DNA of 64,000 nucleotides from Quercus robur (GCF_932294415.1 NC_065537.1:63688290-63752289), one strand, 5' to 3'; shown: positions 47,108 through 59,433, numbered from the stretch's first letter. The notes: generated by a model not told the origin, from the sequence alone. Numbers and translations: made by a program.

Positions 47108-48200
47108 AGTATTTTTCTTTAATACATCAAGGATGTCATCACAATGCCACAATCTACTACGTTCGCTAGCTTCTTCTGATTCCTCACTAACAATTTCCCA
47201 ACCCATTTGTTGTAATAAATTATGCATCCACAATTTTTCCCCCCCTACAAGAGAAATTAGAGATTTGTTGATGAGATTTTTTAGATTAATGTTCGGGAAG
47301 TAAACTGATTCTAGTATATCAGCAACGCGATTCTTCTCCTCCCCTTTGAAGAAACATGCAATATCTAAGAATAGTTTTTTCTCCCCTGCCTCCAATCCAT
47401 CAAAAGCAATTCTAAGTTTCTTAGTAGTTTTTTCATGGGGTATTGCTCTTAGCTGATTCTCAGCACTTTCCCATTCCTTTTCTGTTCTAGTACACAAATA
47501 GGAACCCAAAACTTTAAGAACCAAAGGAATTCTCTGAGCATACTCAACAAAATTGTTGCAATATTCCAGGAAATTATTCTCACAATGAGGTTTGTGGAAT
47601 GCATTCAGACAAAAAAGTTGTAGAGCTTCAACTTCATTTAGTCCTCTAGCCCTATATACAATTTTAATTTCATAACTTGCCAACAAATCTTTGTCTTCGG
47701 TAGTTACAATGATTCTACTTCCTTTGCCAAACAAATCACACTTCCCTACTAATTTTTCTAATTGACTTCTTTCGCTCACATCATCAACAACAATAAGCAC
47801 CTTTTTGTTATGCAGTATATCGCTGATAACTTGCATTCCCTTATGCTCATCCTTTACCCTTAATCCCCTTTTTCCTATATCACAAAGGAGTTGTTCTTGT
47901 AAAGTCTTTAAACCATGAGCTTTAGATTCCTCTCTAACATTTTCGAGAAAACTGCAAGCTTCAAATTGGTTAAGAATCTTATCAAAAACAGCTCGTGCAA
48001 GAGTTGTCTTGCCCATACCACTCTTCTCGCATATTCCAATAAAGTGAACATCAGTTGACTCCAGATCTAAATATGAAATCATTTCCTCAACACGAGAGCT
48101 TATTCCAACAAGATCATCTTCAATGTCATTTGAACATTTCTCTTCCAATTTCAGATATATCCATTGAACAATGCTTTGGATAAATTCTGCCTCAGGCTCC
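47108..48200 (-). CDS. TNL-B exon 2: NB-ARC with non-canonical P-loop
   Basis: About 364 residues. Kinase-2 KKVLIVVDDV, RNBS-B RIIVTTEDK, RNBS-D FLDIACFFKGE and LWMHNLLQQMG (MHD changed to MHN) are present. The P-loop reads CEKSGMGKTTLA, so the first glycine of GxxxxGKT is Glu, while Gly-Lys-Thr is kept. Nucleotide binding may be weakened. The exon ends KKNT|GTAAG in phase 0. No stop. Confidence 0.92.
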
Positions 48201-49654
48201 CTATAAAAAAAAAAATTACAAAAATCTTTCTGTCAAAAAAAACTAATTGGACATGTAGCGTGTAGGCGTTGATGTTTTGCTTGTTCATCTCATAAAAGAG
48301 AGAGCTCTAAAATTGAACTAAACTACACAGTCGAGCTCAATTTGCTTGTTGAAATCCTAGGGCATGCAAGTAGATTATTAGTTCTCAGAAAAGAAAACAT
48401 GGCTTTTCATGTAAACTTGAAGCAGCAAGTACTGTACTATTCAACATAGATGTTCCTTTTATTTTTTAAACCAAAACAGAAAAAAAAAAATGCAATTTAA
48501 TTGAAATTCTGATTTGGCTATTTGAAACCAAAATTTCAACAACTAGAAATTCTCAAATGCCATGTCATTTAGTACACAATCTGTTGACTATTTCTTTTCA
48601 AAACAAAAACAGAATAAAACAAAAAGAAGAAGAATACAATCCATACTATTGAGTATTGACCGAAGCGAAAATCATCTTCATTTCAAGATCCTAAGTAGAA
48701 GCCCATAAAATTTGTTGAAACCAGGCTTGAATGGCTGCCCAAAGTACACATGAGGTAGCAATTAGCACCACATGTTGGGCCACAATTTATTCTTAAGTGA
48801 ATGAAGGAATTTAAAAAGGTTTTTTTAGGATACTTGAATTTGAATTTAAATTTGGATTTTAAATCAATGGATTTAGAATGTCTTGATTCCATATGTATAT
48901 TCTATACATAAGAGGATTTTAAATTCTATATTCTTAAATCTATTGTTTCAATGCTTTAATAACCTATAAATTGGATTTGAAATCCTCTCTTTCAAAATGA
49001 CCAAATACCTTCATAATCCCCTAAATCTCACCTAAAACCTTAAAATTAGTGAAGTACTCTCAAAACCTCGAGAATGACGAAAGTTTCCCAAAAATATCCC
49101 AAATCTATAAAAATAACCAAATAACCTTGAAACCCTACAAAATACCTTTGAAAAATTTTGAAATGACAAAAATGCTAAAAATTCTCAAATGACCAAAATA
49201 CCTCCAAAACTTCCAAAATAACCAAAACACCTGTTAACCTATAAAATGACCAAAAATAACATCAGAACCTCCAAAATGATTAAAATGTCCAAAAATAAAT
49301 AAATCCTTACAAAATCCAAATTTATCGAAAATTGAACCTAAAATGGCCAAATTGACCTTGAAATTAAACCTCCAAAATGATCAAAATATCCAATGTGATT
49401 GAAATACAAATAAAACTACCAAGATGATAACCCCCCCCCCCCCCCCACCAAAAACACCTACCCTCAAGAAAAAAAAATCAAATGAGCAAAGTTCCAAATC
49501 TTCAAAATGTTGTTTGATGTTTTTTGATGAGTAGTTTTGGTCATTGGACATGTCCGATAGTTATTGGTTTACACTACACTATTCATATAGTGTGTGTGTG
49601 TTTCTTTGTTCCTACACACACCATATTGCATATCTTTTTACTGATCCACTAAAA

Positions 49655-49713
<59 letters not shown>

Positions 49714-50214
49714 TTCTCCCTAGTTTGCCAGCTAAACATATACATCTTTTTAAAATATATAATTCAATAGTTTCAACGAATAAGGAGATTTGAACCAGGG
49801 ACATTTTCATTACAAAAATTAAGAGGTACTAGTTGAACTATAAGACTCATAGGTACACGCATATTTTTAGTGACAACTTTAAAATTCTATTTTATTTTTT
49901 CCAATAATTCAATAGTTACAACAAAGTTAGTGGGGAAATTTTTAAATGTAGTTCTACTGTTTAGGTACAAGACTTTTGATGACAACCTAAACTAAATCTT
50001 GAAACTTAAATTAGTGACAACCTTTTTCTTAATTTTGCAATAGTATGAATGTAGTGCTGTTTATAAAACTACATATAAGTCATGCTTTTGTGGTATTAAA
50101 GATATTAACCTTTTAACATCTACATTTAAAGTAATTAAGTAATGCAGTCAAAACAAGCCCAAAAAAAAAAAAAAAAAAAAAAATCTCATCAGAAGCAAAT
50201 CAATAAAGCGTTAC
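48201..50214 (-). other. TNL-B intron 1 (2.0 kb) with SINE and microsatellites
   Basis: Intron 1 of TNL-B is nearly three times that of TNL-A (about 700 nt). The ends match TNL-A intron 1 (GATGTTTTGCTTGTTCA near 48270, and AACTTAAATTAGTGACAACC near 50006). The extra length holds a poly-C run (49433-49446), (CT)n(TA)n at 49659-49711, and a minus-strand tRNA-type SINE fragment (about 49765-49855, B-box TGGTTCAAATCTCC). Confidence 0.65.
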
Positions 50215-50726
50215 CCATCCTTTAAACGCTTTCCGGAGAGATTGGCCACATTTGTTAAAGCAGCTCTCCACTTCTGCACCTTTTTTGGGTTCTCCTCGAA
50301 ACGCTTTTCATGTTTTGCAAAGGCCTCCGCAAAAGTGTTCTTCTGATGCCGCACGTCAGTAGGTTCCACATGGTAGAAAATGGGCAACACTGTCAATATC
50401 CCTCTATCCCTGCATTCATCAATCTTTGTAAGTTCTTCCAAGCACCATGTGGAAGATGCATAATTTTCAGAGAAAATGATGACCGCAATCCTCGATTTCT
50501 TGATTGCTTCCAAGAGTTCCAGCGAAATGGGCTTTCCCATCTCAAGTTCTTTATCATCCCTGAAGGTAATAATCTTTTTACCATCCAAAGCATGATATAG
50601 ATGGTCGGTAAACTTATAACGGGTGTCTTCTCCTCTAAAACTGAGGAAAACGTCATATTCCGGTTGGGGTTTAGAAAAAGCAGAGGTAAAAGAGGATGGG
50701 ACAGTTTGAATGCTGGTGGAAGCCAT
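50215..50726 (-). CDS. TNL-B exon 1: TIR domain
   Basis: About 170 residues with YDVFLSFRGEDTRYKF, GKKIITFRDDKELEMG, SSTWCLEELTKIDEC (with the putative catalytic Glu) and VLPIFYHVEPTDVRHQ. The exon ends RLKDG at donor GTAACG, phase 2, as in TNL-A. No lesion is seen. If the gene is truncated downstream, this exon could still be read as a TIR-only product. Confidence 0.92.
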
Positions 50727-53227
50727 TGGTAAGTACTTACCACATAGCTTGTTTGAGTTTAGATTCTATATATGACAGACAACGTCATGTCTTCATAAGG
50801 ATTTGCAAGTAGCAAGTAAACTACATCTTTTAGAACAAGAAGAGAAATCAAAGAGACAATTGGGCTCTGATCTACTTCTTGTAAGAGAGACCGAGAGTCT
50901 GAGAGAGTGAGAGGTGAGACTCTTAACAACAACAAAAAGAGACAGAGGTAAAAGAGTGGGGAAAAGAGACAGAGTGAGAAGAGAGCCAAGCTGTTTGTCT
51001 TTCTTATCTGTGGGGAAGAGATAGTGAGATATTTTATATTTTTTAAACAAAAAATTCCACTTGTTTTCAGGTTACTTTGACATTTTTTTTTTTTGCTGAG
51101 AAACGTGTTTTAGTTGAATACCTGCCACAATTTCAAACTTTAATATATATGGTTTTTATTTTATGAAATAAACTTTTTCTTTTTTTGAGCGGAAATAAAC
51201 TTTTCTTTTTTGAAGGCCTTTGAATGTATATAAATGTAATACGTGTAAGTGTAATGTAATTTACTGTTTCAATGTGTGCAACGGATGAATGGCATAAACT
51301 TTAAATACATTAGTTTTGGCTAATTATTAGTACATTACAAATTTAATAGAATATTTTAGATAATTAGTGGATGTTTATTAATCTTTGTAGTAAATTATGA
51401 GAAATATCTTCTAATCTTTAATCAAAAAATATTTTTAACATTTTTAAATACTATTTTTGTTAAAATTTATGTAATTATTTTATTTAATTTTATATTAATT
51501 AATTATGACATCATCACGATCTGACCTCAATCGAATATCAAAAATCTTGAATTTCTTCTTTTACAGTTTATTGAATCGTCTGAGTTTCAAAATCATGTAT
51601 ACTAGTGGAAGCCATTGCACACCTTCTTGCTTAAGCTTCTTTGAGTTAAGATTCTAGGACATAAAGAAAACTATACAGGTCTGTTTGGATTGAGCTTATT
51701 TTTGCTGAAATTGAAAACTGAAATTAAAAACACTGTAGCAAAATAAATTTTAAATATGTGAATAGTACCGTGTGACCAATTTTTAATGAAAAAGTTGCTA
51801 AAAAGTAAAATTTGTGGATCCGTGAAAAGTGCACAGATACACTGTTCACCATGGAAAAGTCAACCTTTGTGGCTAGTGTTCATGAATAGTAACCGCATTA
51901 CACCTTGAAACGCATGAAAAAAAAAGATTCAGAAAACACAAATTTGTAAACGCAAACCCCAATCCAAACGAATACACAAATGTGATATTTTCAACTTGTG
52001 TTTGTTGTTTTGTACGACATTTTCCTCAGTTGTTGTAGAGGAAAAGACACCCGGTAAAAGCATACAAACAACAAACACTAGAATACAGAATATATGACGG
52101 TTCAAAAGTAATAATAATAATATTATTTTCATTTGAACTCATCTCATCGATCATCACTAATTAATATAAATTTTATTATCATGTATTATCATAGAATATT
52201 ATATCATTCATGTTCGATCTCTTCCATTCAATACATGAGAATTAAATTTGTCAGGTCACTTTGGAATTGTGAAATGGGAGTCACGTGTGTAACTGTCACA
52301 AAAATAAAGTCGGACCAAATGGTCTTTCCACACGTGTAACTTGACGTGTTCAATTTAGCCCACCTTGTTTTGTTATTCATCCCAATAAAAAAAGCCTTGG
52401 GAGTTGGGAGATGTTAGGCATGAATTAGATTAATTTAATCATACATAAAGCCTGGCTTTTCAAGCACTTCCTAGAAAATGGACAATATTGTTTGGATTTA
52501 CATGAGCGCTAAAGATACCCGTATAAATTATGGGTTCAACTCTTTAAAATAAAATAAAATGCTTTGGAAGATGTTACACATAAATTAGATTAATCATCTA
52601 AGCCCTGCTCTTGGAGAAGTTACTGTGTATGGGTTACTTATTAATTACTTATTTAGCTAAATATCTCAAGATTGTATAGAATTTTTTGCAACTATTTATT
52701 ATTAGACAAAGTTTAATTACAAAATTGGTTGTAGCTAGCCTAAAGGTACAATCTTACTCAATAAAATAAACATTACTATATATTTTGAAAATATAACCGT
52801 TGAATTGCGAGTTTTTTGCACTCTTAATACACATGTTAAATTTTGTGTCAATTGGATATTATTCACTATATAATCTCTAAGTTTATATTATGTGCATAAT
52901 TTTAAATTATAAAAACTTGCAATTTAAACAATTTATGAATGACATAACTATTGACCTTTAATTTTTTAGAAATTTTGAAAGTATGGAGGATATAAAAAGA
53001 TGTAATCTAATGGTAGATTTGATACGAATAATTATTGGGTATTCTCAAAGTATCATAAGTGCGTACTTCCCCCTTTCACGTAATTGTGGGTTCTACTAAT
53101 TAAATTTATGGTAGGACCCACAATTCAAATAAGAGGAGGGAGCACACATTTATAATACTCCAGGAGTATTAAATAATTCTCCCTATGATACAGAGACGTT
53201 AATAAATATGGAATTAACTAACTAAGC
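50727..53227. other. TNL-B 5' flank with promoter relic, MITE and duplicated block
   Basis: A CT-rich 5' leader (minus strand) lies at about 50840-50990. A TNL start relic sits at 51600-51665 (ACTAGTGGAAGCCATTGC, AAGCTTCTTTGAGTTAAG, CTAGGACA). A MITE-like pair GTCTGTTTGGATTGAG (51680) and CCAATCCAAACGAATAC (51959-51975) is inverted. From 52260 to 52690 the block shared with 17720-19180 occurs. Nothing coding is recognised between. Confidence 0.55.
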
Positions 53228-53510
53228 TTAACCACTAGCGGGTCTGATACAACTGGTAGGTAACTGCTGAGACTTCACCACATCTCAGGTTCGAGTTCTC
53301 TCAAGGATTGTAATTGTAATTTCTGAAAGTCCCAGAAACCAATAGAGTCTAGGGTATGTGTGGGTTCAAAGTTTCCGAGTTCCAGTTTGAGCTAGTGGTA
53401 GCCATGGGCTTACCAACACTACCGTGGGGCGTGGGACAATGACGGCCACACGCGAGTCCCCTATTTTTTATTCTAAAAATAAATAAATAAAATAAAATAA
53501 AATAAAAAAC
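53228..53510 (+). mobile_element. tRNA-derived SINE
   Basis: A head with GGGTCTGATACAACTGGTAGG (A-box-like) is followed by a B-box CAGGTTCGAGTTCTC, 35-40 nt apart as in tRNA promoters. A 150-nt body and a (TAAA)n-rich tail (about 53475-53508) complete it. It is a different family from the elements at 5415 and 45449. Confidence 0.65.
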
Positions 53511-53755
53511 TGACTAAGCTTAACAGAAAAACTAACTAACTGAAACTACCGCTAATAAAATACAGCTGTCATCCACGCACTCATCTACTCACACACTTTA
53601 CACGTGCTAACTTAATGAATGTAAGTACAAGACTAATACTACATTTAGGCTACATAGCTTTCAATGTATGCACGGCTTGTAGTTTAGACATTAGCATATT
53701 TTCTTCTGATCTGTCATCCTCTTCTTCTTTTCTTCAATGTTACTTTGAACTATTA

Positions 53756-54250
53756 TGGCCTATTTGGAAGTTTAAAAAAGAAGGGGGAGTAGAGTAGAGG
53801 GAGAGAGAGTAATTCAGTTACCTTATTTGGAAGTTTTTTAAGAAATGAGGGAGAGGAGTTTGGAGGGGTTTGGGGGGCTTTCAACCACCTCTAACTCCTC
53901 ATTTTTAATTCCCCCAAATTTGAGAGATTTGGAGGGAGAGTAGAGTAGATAAATTATTAATTAGATAAATTTCCCAATTTACCCTTTCTAAATTAATAAT
54001 AGACCAATTTTGCAAATCCATTTTCAAATAGGGGTAAATTTGTCTATTTTAATCATTTTCTCTCATCTCCATCCTAATTTTTAAAACATCCAAACAAGGG
54101 GAAAGGCTAATTACTCCGTTCCCCCTTATTAATTTTAAAAACATCCAAATAAGGTGGAAGGAAATCATTACCCTCTACTCTCTTCCCCATTACTCTTCTA
54201 CCCTCTACTCCCCTCTACACTCCTCCCTCTATAAACTTCTAAACAGGCCA
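53756..54250. mobile_element. PIF/Tourist-like MITE with TTA target duplication
   Basis: The terminal inverted repeats are TGGCCTATTTGGAAGTTTA (53756) and TAAACTTCTAAACAGGCCA (to 54250), flanked by TTA at 53753-53755 and 54251-54253. The 495-nt interior is itself palindromic with purine-rich and pyrimidine-rich halves (GGGGGAGTAGAGTAGAGGG against CCCTCTACTCCCCTCTAC). No coding capacity. Confidence 0.75.
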
Positions 54251-54253
54251 TTA

Positions 54254-54462
54254 CTTAAGCTGCTGCTTTAATATTCGACACAAATTTCAACAACTTGTAA
54301 ACAAGTTTCTATCTTTTCAATTTGTAAGCTTTGATTGTCAAAGAAACACAAACCATGACAGAGATTATGGTAAAGCTTGATGAACCGTGCGTTTGAAATA
54401 ACGTTGACTGCCAAAAATATTAATTCGTTATTGAAAACTGAAACCAAACTATTTCCAAAAAA

Positions 54463-54508
<46 letters not shown>

Positions 54509-54871
54509 GAAGACAAGAAGAAAAAGAAAAGGAAATGGAAAAGGAAATTCCATTTGGCAGGTTTGGTGAGGGACTTGTACTTTCCATAATGGCGTTTCCA
54601 GTCGATCTGCTCTTTACAACGTAGGCACACAACCATAATCTCGGAATACGGCCTAAACTTTCCACCAACTTCTTGTCATAAATATGAATTAGTTTTCCTT
54701 AGTAAAATGTTTTCTAGAGAAATAGAAATCGATTTTCTTGTTTGTTGTAATACCGTTTAGTTTATCTTGACTCCGGCCACCCCAAATTTCAGTTGCTCTA
54801 AAAAAAAAAAAAAAAAAAAAGAATTGGCTTCCCCAAAAAAATACAAAAATAAATAGCTTAATCTTTCCCCC

Positions 54872-54902
<31 letters not shown>

Positions 54903-57840
54903 AAACAACGATACACAAGGATCATCCATTATTATTTTTCCTTTTTTTAATTTTTTCATTTATACGTCCAATCAGTTGAGTTACAAGTTTCCTGACTCCA
55001 TTATATTTAAAAATTTAATTATTTTTCTTTTTAGATTATTTTTCGTACATGTTTGGAGTAAAGTAGACAATTTGTGTATACTCATTAGAGTTTAGAAAGA
55101 TTATGCTCATTAGAAAAAAAATATTAGGAAGATAACGAGTTCTTGTTAATCTAATTGTGTATGTATATGTTTTGAATTTATCTAGATTGATTTATAAATA
55201 CCATAGTTTGGCCCCCCAAGCCAAAATTCCTCTCTCCGCCACTAGGTATCTAGGTGAATTTGTTTTGGTGCTTTGAGGGGCCTTGCCTGCTGCTCAATTT
55301 TTTTTTTCTAAACGAGATTCTGTTCTAGACTTCTGGGTTTTAGTTTTAGAGTAACTAAAACAACGTGACTTTAGTTGTTTACTATGGTTGCCAGGGTTTT
55401 TTTTTTTTTTTTTTTAATCCAACTTTTTTTTTTCTTTTTAACCAAACAAAAAATATTTATAATTATTTTACATCTTATGTACCAAATACTTATCCTGAAA
55501 AACATAAATATTTTCTATCCTCACTTTTAGTTTTATGTCTCTTCTCAACATTTTGTATCATTTCACTTTTTTATTTTCTCAACTAATTAAATTCTATTTT
55601 TTTAATAATAATAAATCGATAGTTACAATGAGATAAAATTTGAATTCTAACAAGTTAAAAATTCTATGAAAAAAATAACAATTAAATTATAAAACTATGA
55701 GAAATAGTGTAGCAAATTACTGATATGTTGGCAACAACACCACTCCATAACTACAAATCTGTTTCTTAGTCAAAACTTAAAAGCCAAAAAAGGATCTCTC
55801 CCTACAGTAAATTTTTTTTTTTTTTCATTTTTATTCTTACTACAAATGAGATTACAGAATGCCATTCGGTGCCATTGTCAATAGCAATGTAATACCACTT
55901 TTAAGGGTTAAGATTAAACTGGAAAGTTCACTTTGAATCAAAAAACTTTATTAAATTTGTAATTTTTATCTTTCTATTTTTTTTACCTTAAATCTTTTAC
56001 TTTTCACACTAAAATGGTAATTTTAGTTGCAATTATTGCATAATGCTAATTATTGAACCATCCAAATCCCAAAATGCCTAGGGGCCGAAACCATTTCTAT
56101 TATGACAAAAGACCCATTTAAATATAGCAGAGATGGGACACAACGCAGCCCAAGAAGTCACATTATGGGCCAAAAAAATTATCTTGCCAAGAGACAAAAC
56201 AAGAAGAGTCCAGCAAAAATCTAGCTTTTAAAGTAACATGGATGCTTCTTTTGCCACCAACAAAATAGTGTGTGCTTCATCCCTGTTTGCCAATCCTCTA
56301 ACATGAGAGTTGGTCCAATAATGGCAAATGGGCATTTAAAAATGAGATGCTCTAGGGTCTCTAGCTCTATCTTGTATTGTGGACAAACATCATCGTCTAC
56401 TTGAAACTTGATAGAAGAAAATATATCTCATGTGTCCGATGCATACAAAACTTTTGCCCTTGTAGAAAGGGTGACTTTAGACGAGAGAATTGCTAGAAAT
56501 TGCTTAGTATTACAAGATTAGACTATGACTCCTATTTCTAAATTCAAGCATCCCAATTAATGTTCATTATTGCTTCAAATATTTACGATTAGTAAAAAAC
56601 AATGTTACCAAAGGAACTATAACAACTTCTCTAATTGCTACATAGTAATGACACGAGATGTGTGCATCAAATATGCCCTTACATAAAGATACTACAAATA
56701 GTCTACATGTCTCTTATTTTTAATCTTCTTATTATACCACCAAAGCCTTTCTCAAAGCAAGGAAATGTCAAGCTTTCCTCACTCGGAGAGTAACTCCATG
56801 TTCAGGTACAAAACTTGGATAGAATGAGAGATAAAATCACCTTCAGTCCTGTTATGGCAAAGTAGGGACAAAATCAGACAAAATTTACATATATACATCG
56901 GACTAAATTTACAACTAATCATACAGACAAAATCCCCTAATACCCTCAGTGTTTCACAAACAAACCAAAAAAAAAAAACACAAAACAAAATAAACAAAAA
57001 AGGTAAAAAAGTTAACATACAAATAGCATGATAATATTTTTTAGAGACATTGGTGATTGTGTGATGCTAGCATATTACAAACCAAACAATCATACACTCA
57101 AAATTATCAAATACCTGACTAAATTGATGTTCACCAAGTTGCTCCTTGATATGAAGATTTTGTCCAGAGGCAAATACAGTAACAACCACATGCCTGGCGT
57201 GAATAGAACCAGCAGCTATGTGCCTCACAAATATTCAGTAATTAGTAGGCTACTATCAACATGCCTTGCCACATTTAGTTTGGTGCAAAACTAGGACAAA
57301 ACCTTATAAATCAAAACTCCAGAGAATGATCCTACCGAAGACCATAAGCCAACTGAATAATCACATCATTATCGAAGCTTTCTTGAAAAGCAAATTACTG
57401 GTTATGACGTGTTCATGCTGGAGAATTCACAAGAATTCTAATTCCAAAATCAATATTAAAAGGGTTAATCTCAGCCATAATACTCAGCCACATGGCAGCA
57501 TCAGGTGGCTCTTCCAATCTTTCACAACACTGCAAATGAGGTGAGTTGGTAAACTACCTTGTTCTATTTGAAAATACGCTTCAGGTCACAATTCACCGCA
57601 CCTTAAAAACCAATCCCTTTAGTTTGAGTGATTGGTGATATAAGAAGCTAAAGAGTGCAGCACCAAGCCTCGGTGAATATTCTACAAACATCTTCAACAA
57701 CTTTTTCTGAAATTTCCATAATCACAAAATCCATGTGACATGTATTTCTTTATGTACATTAGAACTGCAGTGAGTGGCGGGATCAGTGGTACTTGTTTAC
57801 CAAAACATACATACAAACATCAAAGATTGTTCATAAGCTT
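54254..57840. other. Intergenic downstream of the MAPKKK, repeats only
   Basis: Holds a (TA)n tract (54468-54505), poly-A and poly-T runs (54801-54820, 55397-55415), a LINE relic (56195-56430) and, next to 57840, the presumed 3' UTR of the kinase gene. No poly-A tail or target duplication marking the end of a retrocopy was found. Confidence 0.45.
56195..56430 (-). mobile_element. LINE relic: zf-RVT region
   Basis: The minus-strand frame reads DVCPQYKIELETLEHLIFKC then PFAIIGPTLM and CWWQKKHP. This is the Cys/His zinc-knuckle block (C-x2-C ... E-x3-H-x2-F-x-C) at the end of plant L1-type reverse transcriptases. The second Cys is Tyr here, a sign of decay. Only this segment is recognisable. 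Confidence 0.6.
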
Positions 57841-59433
57841 TTATAACTGTATGCTGTTGGGAGGAGAAGCAGGTCCAAAGGAATTTTGAGGTCTAGTCAC
57901 AAATGGATGATCCAATAGCTGAGTTGCTGTAGGCCGATCATTTGGGTTAACTTGTAGGCATTTGAGGATGAAATCTCGGGCATCTCTTGACAAGGAATCA
58001 GGAACTAGAGGAGGTTTACCCTTGCCAATCGTAAACAATGCTTGCACGCCTTCCAAGGGAGAGTATGGATGTTGACGCGTTAACATCTCCAGCACAGTGC
58101 ATCCAAGGCTCCATATATCAGCTGCAAGCCCGTAGGGACGGTTTTTTAAATTAACAACCTCAGGTGCCATCCAGAATGGAGTCCCTATGCAAGACTTAAT
58201 ATCATTCAATTTGGTTACCTTTGCTAAGGACCCAAAATCTGCAAGTTTTACAGATCCACTTGCATCCACCAATATATTAGAACATTTGATGTCCCTGTGG
58301 ATCACTTTCTTATCATGAAGATACTTCAATCCATTCAAAATCTGTCTTGTGTAAGCAGAGACTTGAGAATCCCTCAAGCGATACTTTTGATAAAGACTGG
58401 CAAGTGACCCTTTTGTTACGAGCTCAAGGAAGATATAAATCCTACTTCCATCCTTTTCCGTGCCAAGATACTGAACTATATTCTCATGTTCAAATTGCTT
58501 TAAAAGTGAAATCTCCTGCTCAAGGTAGGAAACGCTCTGCTTGCCCTGGCTTCCTTGATCCAGGAATGAAACCTCCTTTACAGCAAAAAAGAAGCCATCC
58601 TCAGTGTAGCCCTCATAGACGGTTCCGAAAGAGCCACTTCCAAGAAGCTCACCCTTTTGCCACGAACTAATACTCCGTCTCAATTTCCCTCTCGGCGAAA
58701 AACTATACACTGGAATCACATTCGTTGCGCGAACAATCCCGATATCATTCTCATTCTCGTTCTGCTTCTTATCCTCTTCTTCCGAAAAAACCGAAGAAGA
58801 AGAAGAAGAGCTTGTCGTTTCAGCGTACCCTCCCAAACGCGTAGTGTTAGGTGCTACGACTTCGTCTTCAAGTGGAGCAGAGGACTTCAAAAGCTCCCAA
58901 GTTGAGGTGGAATCAACCGCCACCGACCGCCCCGCCACAGGCGGAGGAGCGAGGACCGGCGGCCGAGCTCCTTTGATTCCTTGACTAGGTCCCGCAGTGA
59001 CAGAACCCACCCTAACCCTAACCTCATCGAGCTTTACCGGTTGAGCCGGTTTGAGCCGCGAAGGAGTAGGAGTAGAAGTAGAAGAAGCGAGATTGTTGCG
59101 GAGGCGAGTGGCGAGGTCGGATTTGGAGCGGTGGGCTTCCCAATCAGCGGTGGGGATAGAGAAGTCGTCGATCCCGGAAAGGCCCAAAGAGCGACAAATG
59201 AAGTCGAATTCGCCATATGTGCCTTCGAATCTGAAGCTCTTTTGGTTGTGAAAAAATGGAGGAAGGTCGAGAGAGCAACTTCGATGGCCGCCTATAGACG
59301 ACAAGTCTTCGTCGCCGGCGGCGATGTCGAACGAGGAAGAAGGACTTAAAGAAGAAGAGGTGGAAGTGGTGGTGGACGAGGCCTCGTATTCGATGTTCTC
59401 TAAGGCGTAGTTTCGCTTTTGCTTTGCGTCCAT
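57841..59433 (-). CDS. MEKK1-type MAP kinase kinase kinase, intronless (probable retrocopy)
   Basis: A Ser/Thr kinase that would phosphorylate MAP kinase kinases in stress and immune signalling. The 530-residue frame (MDAKQKRNYALENIEYEA...) has the Ser-rich MEKK1-type N-terminus with EGTYGEFDFICRSLGLSG, then the kinase domain: GSGSFGTVYEG, FAVKEVS (Lys), HRDIKCSNILVD (catalytic loop), DFG, GTPFWMAPEV, and DIWSLGCTVLEMLT, to PFVTRP. A Ser is inserted just after DFG (DFGSLAK; relatives have DFGLAK). Family members are normally split by several introns; here the kinase domain is one exon, so a retrocopy is likely. An in-frame NB-ARC scrap lies upstream (ATG at 59556). No stop or frameshift. The start at 59433 is chosen by family similarity. 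Confidence 0.82.
   Translation of the reverse strand: MDAKQKRNYALENIEYEASSTTTSTSSSLSPSSSFDIAAGDEDLSSIGGHRSCSLDLPPFFHNQKSFRFEGTYGEFDFICRSLGLSGIDDFSIPTADWEAHRSKSDLATRLRNNLASSTSTPTPSRLKPAQPVKLDEVRVRVGSVTAGPSQGIKGARPPVLAPPPVAGRSVAVDSTSTWELLKSSAPLEDEVVAPNTTRLGGYAETTSSSSSSSVFSEEEDKKQNENENDIGIVRATNVIPVYSFSPRGKLRRSISSWQKGELLGSGSFGTVYEGYTEDGFFFAVKEVSFLDQGSQGKQSVSYLEQEISLLKQFEHENIVQYLGTEKDGSRIYIFLELVTKGSLASLYQKYRLRDSQVSAYTRQILNGLKYLHDKKVIHRDIKCSNILVDASGSVKLADFGSLAKVTKLNDIKSCIGTPFWMAPEVVNLKNRPYGLAADIWSLGCTVLEMLTRQHPYSPLEGVQALFTIGKGKPPLVPDSLSRDARDFILKCLQVNPNDRPTATQLLDHPFVTRPQNSFGPASPPNSIQL

Larger units (their letters stand above)
38029..50726 (-). pseudogene. TNL-B: TIR-NB-ARC-LRR-C-JID gene split by a Helitron
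   Basis: A paralogue of TNL-A on the same strand. Exons: 50215-50726 (TIR), 47108-48200 (NB-ARC), 46720-46992 (linker/first LRRs), main LRR exon in two halves 46457-46613 and 38667-39610, and 38059-38595 (C-JID). Read-through from the last donor meets a stop at 38029-38031. Excluding the Helitron, the LRR exon joins as GLKRLI|LLNLKD with no frameshift or stop. Total about 1,181 residues, the normal size of a one-C-JID TNL. ATG at 50726 starts MASTSIQTVP. As it stands the gene is interrupted, unless the 6.8 kb insert is spliced out. The P-loop is also abnormal. It may be recently dead or under altered splicing. Confidence 0.8.

Noticed and set aside
48683-48892. 69-residue minus-strand frame in TNL-B intron 1
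   Set aside because: Lys/Phe repeats in AT-rich DNA, no domain, inside an intron.
53240-53295. A-box/B-box pair as a possible tRNA gene
   Set aside because: No acceptor stem or anticodon arm can be drawn and an A-rich tail follows; it fits a SINE.
58347-59349. Plus-strand frames of 82-122 residues
   Set aside because: Antisense to the MAPKKK N-terminal and kinase coding sequence; Arg/Ser-rich shadows.
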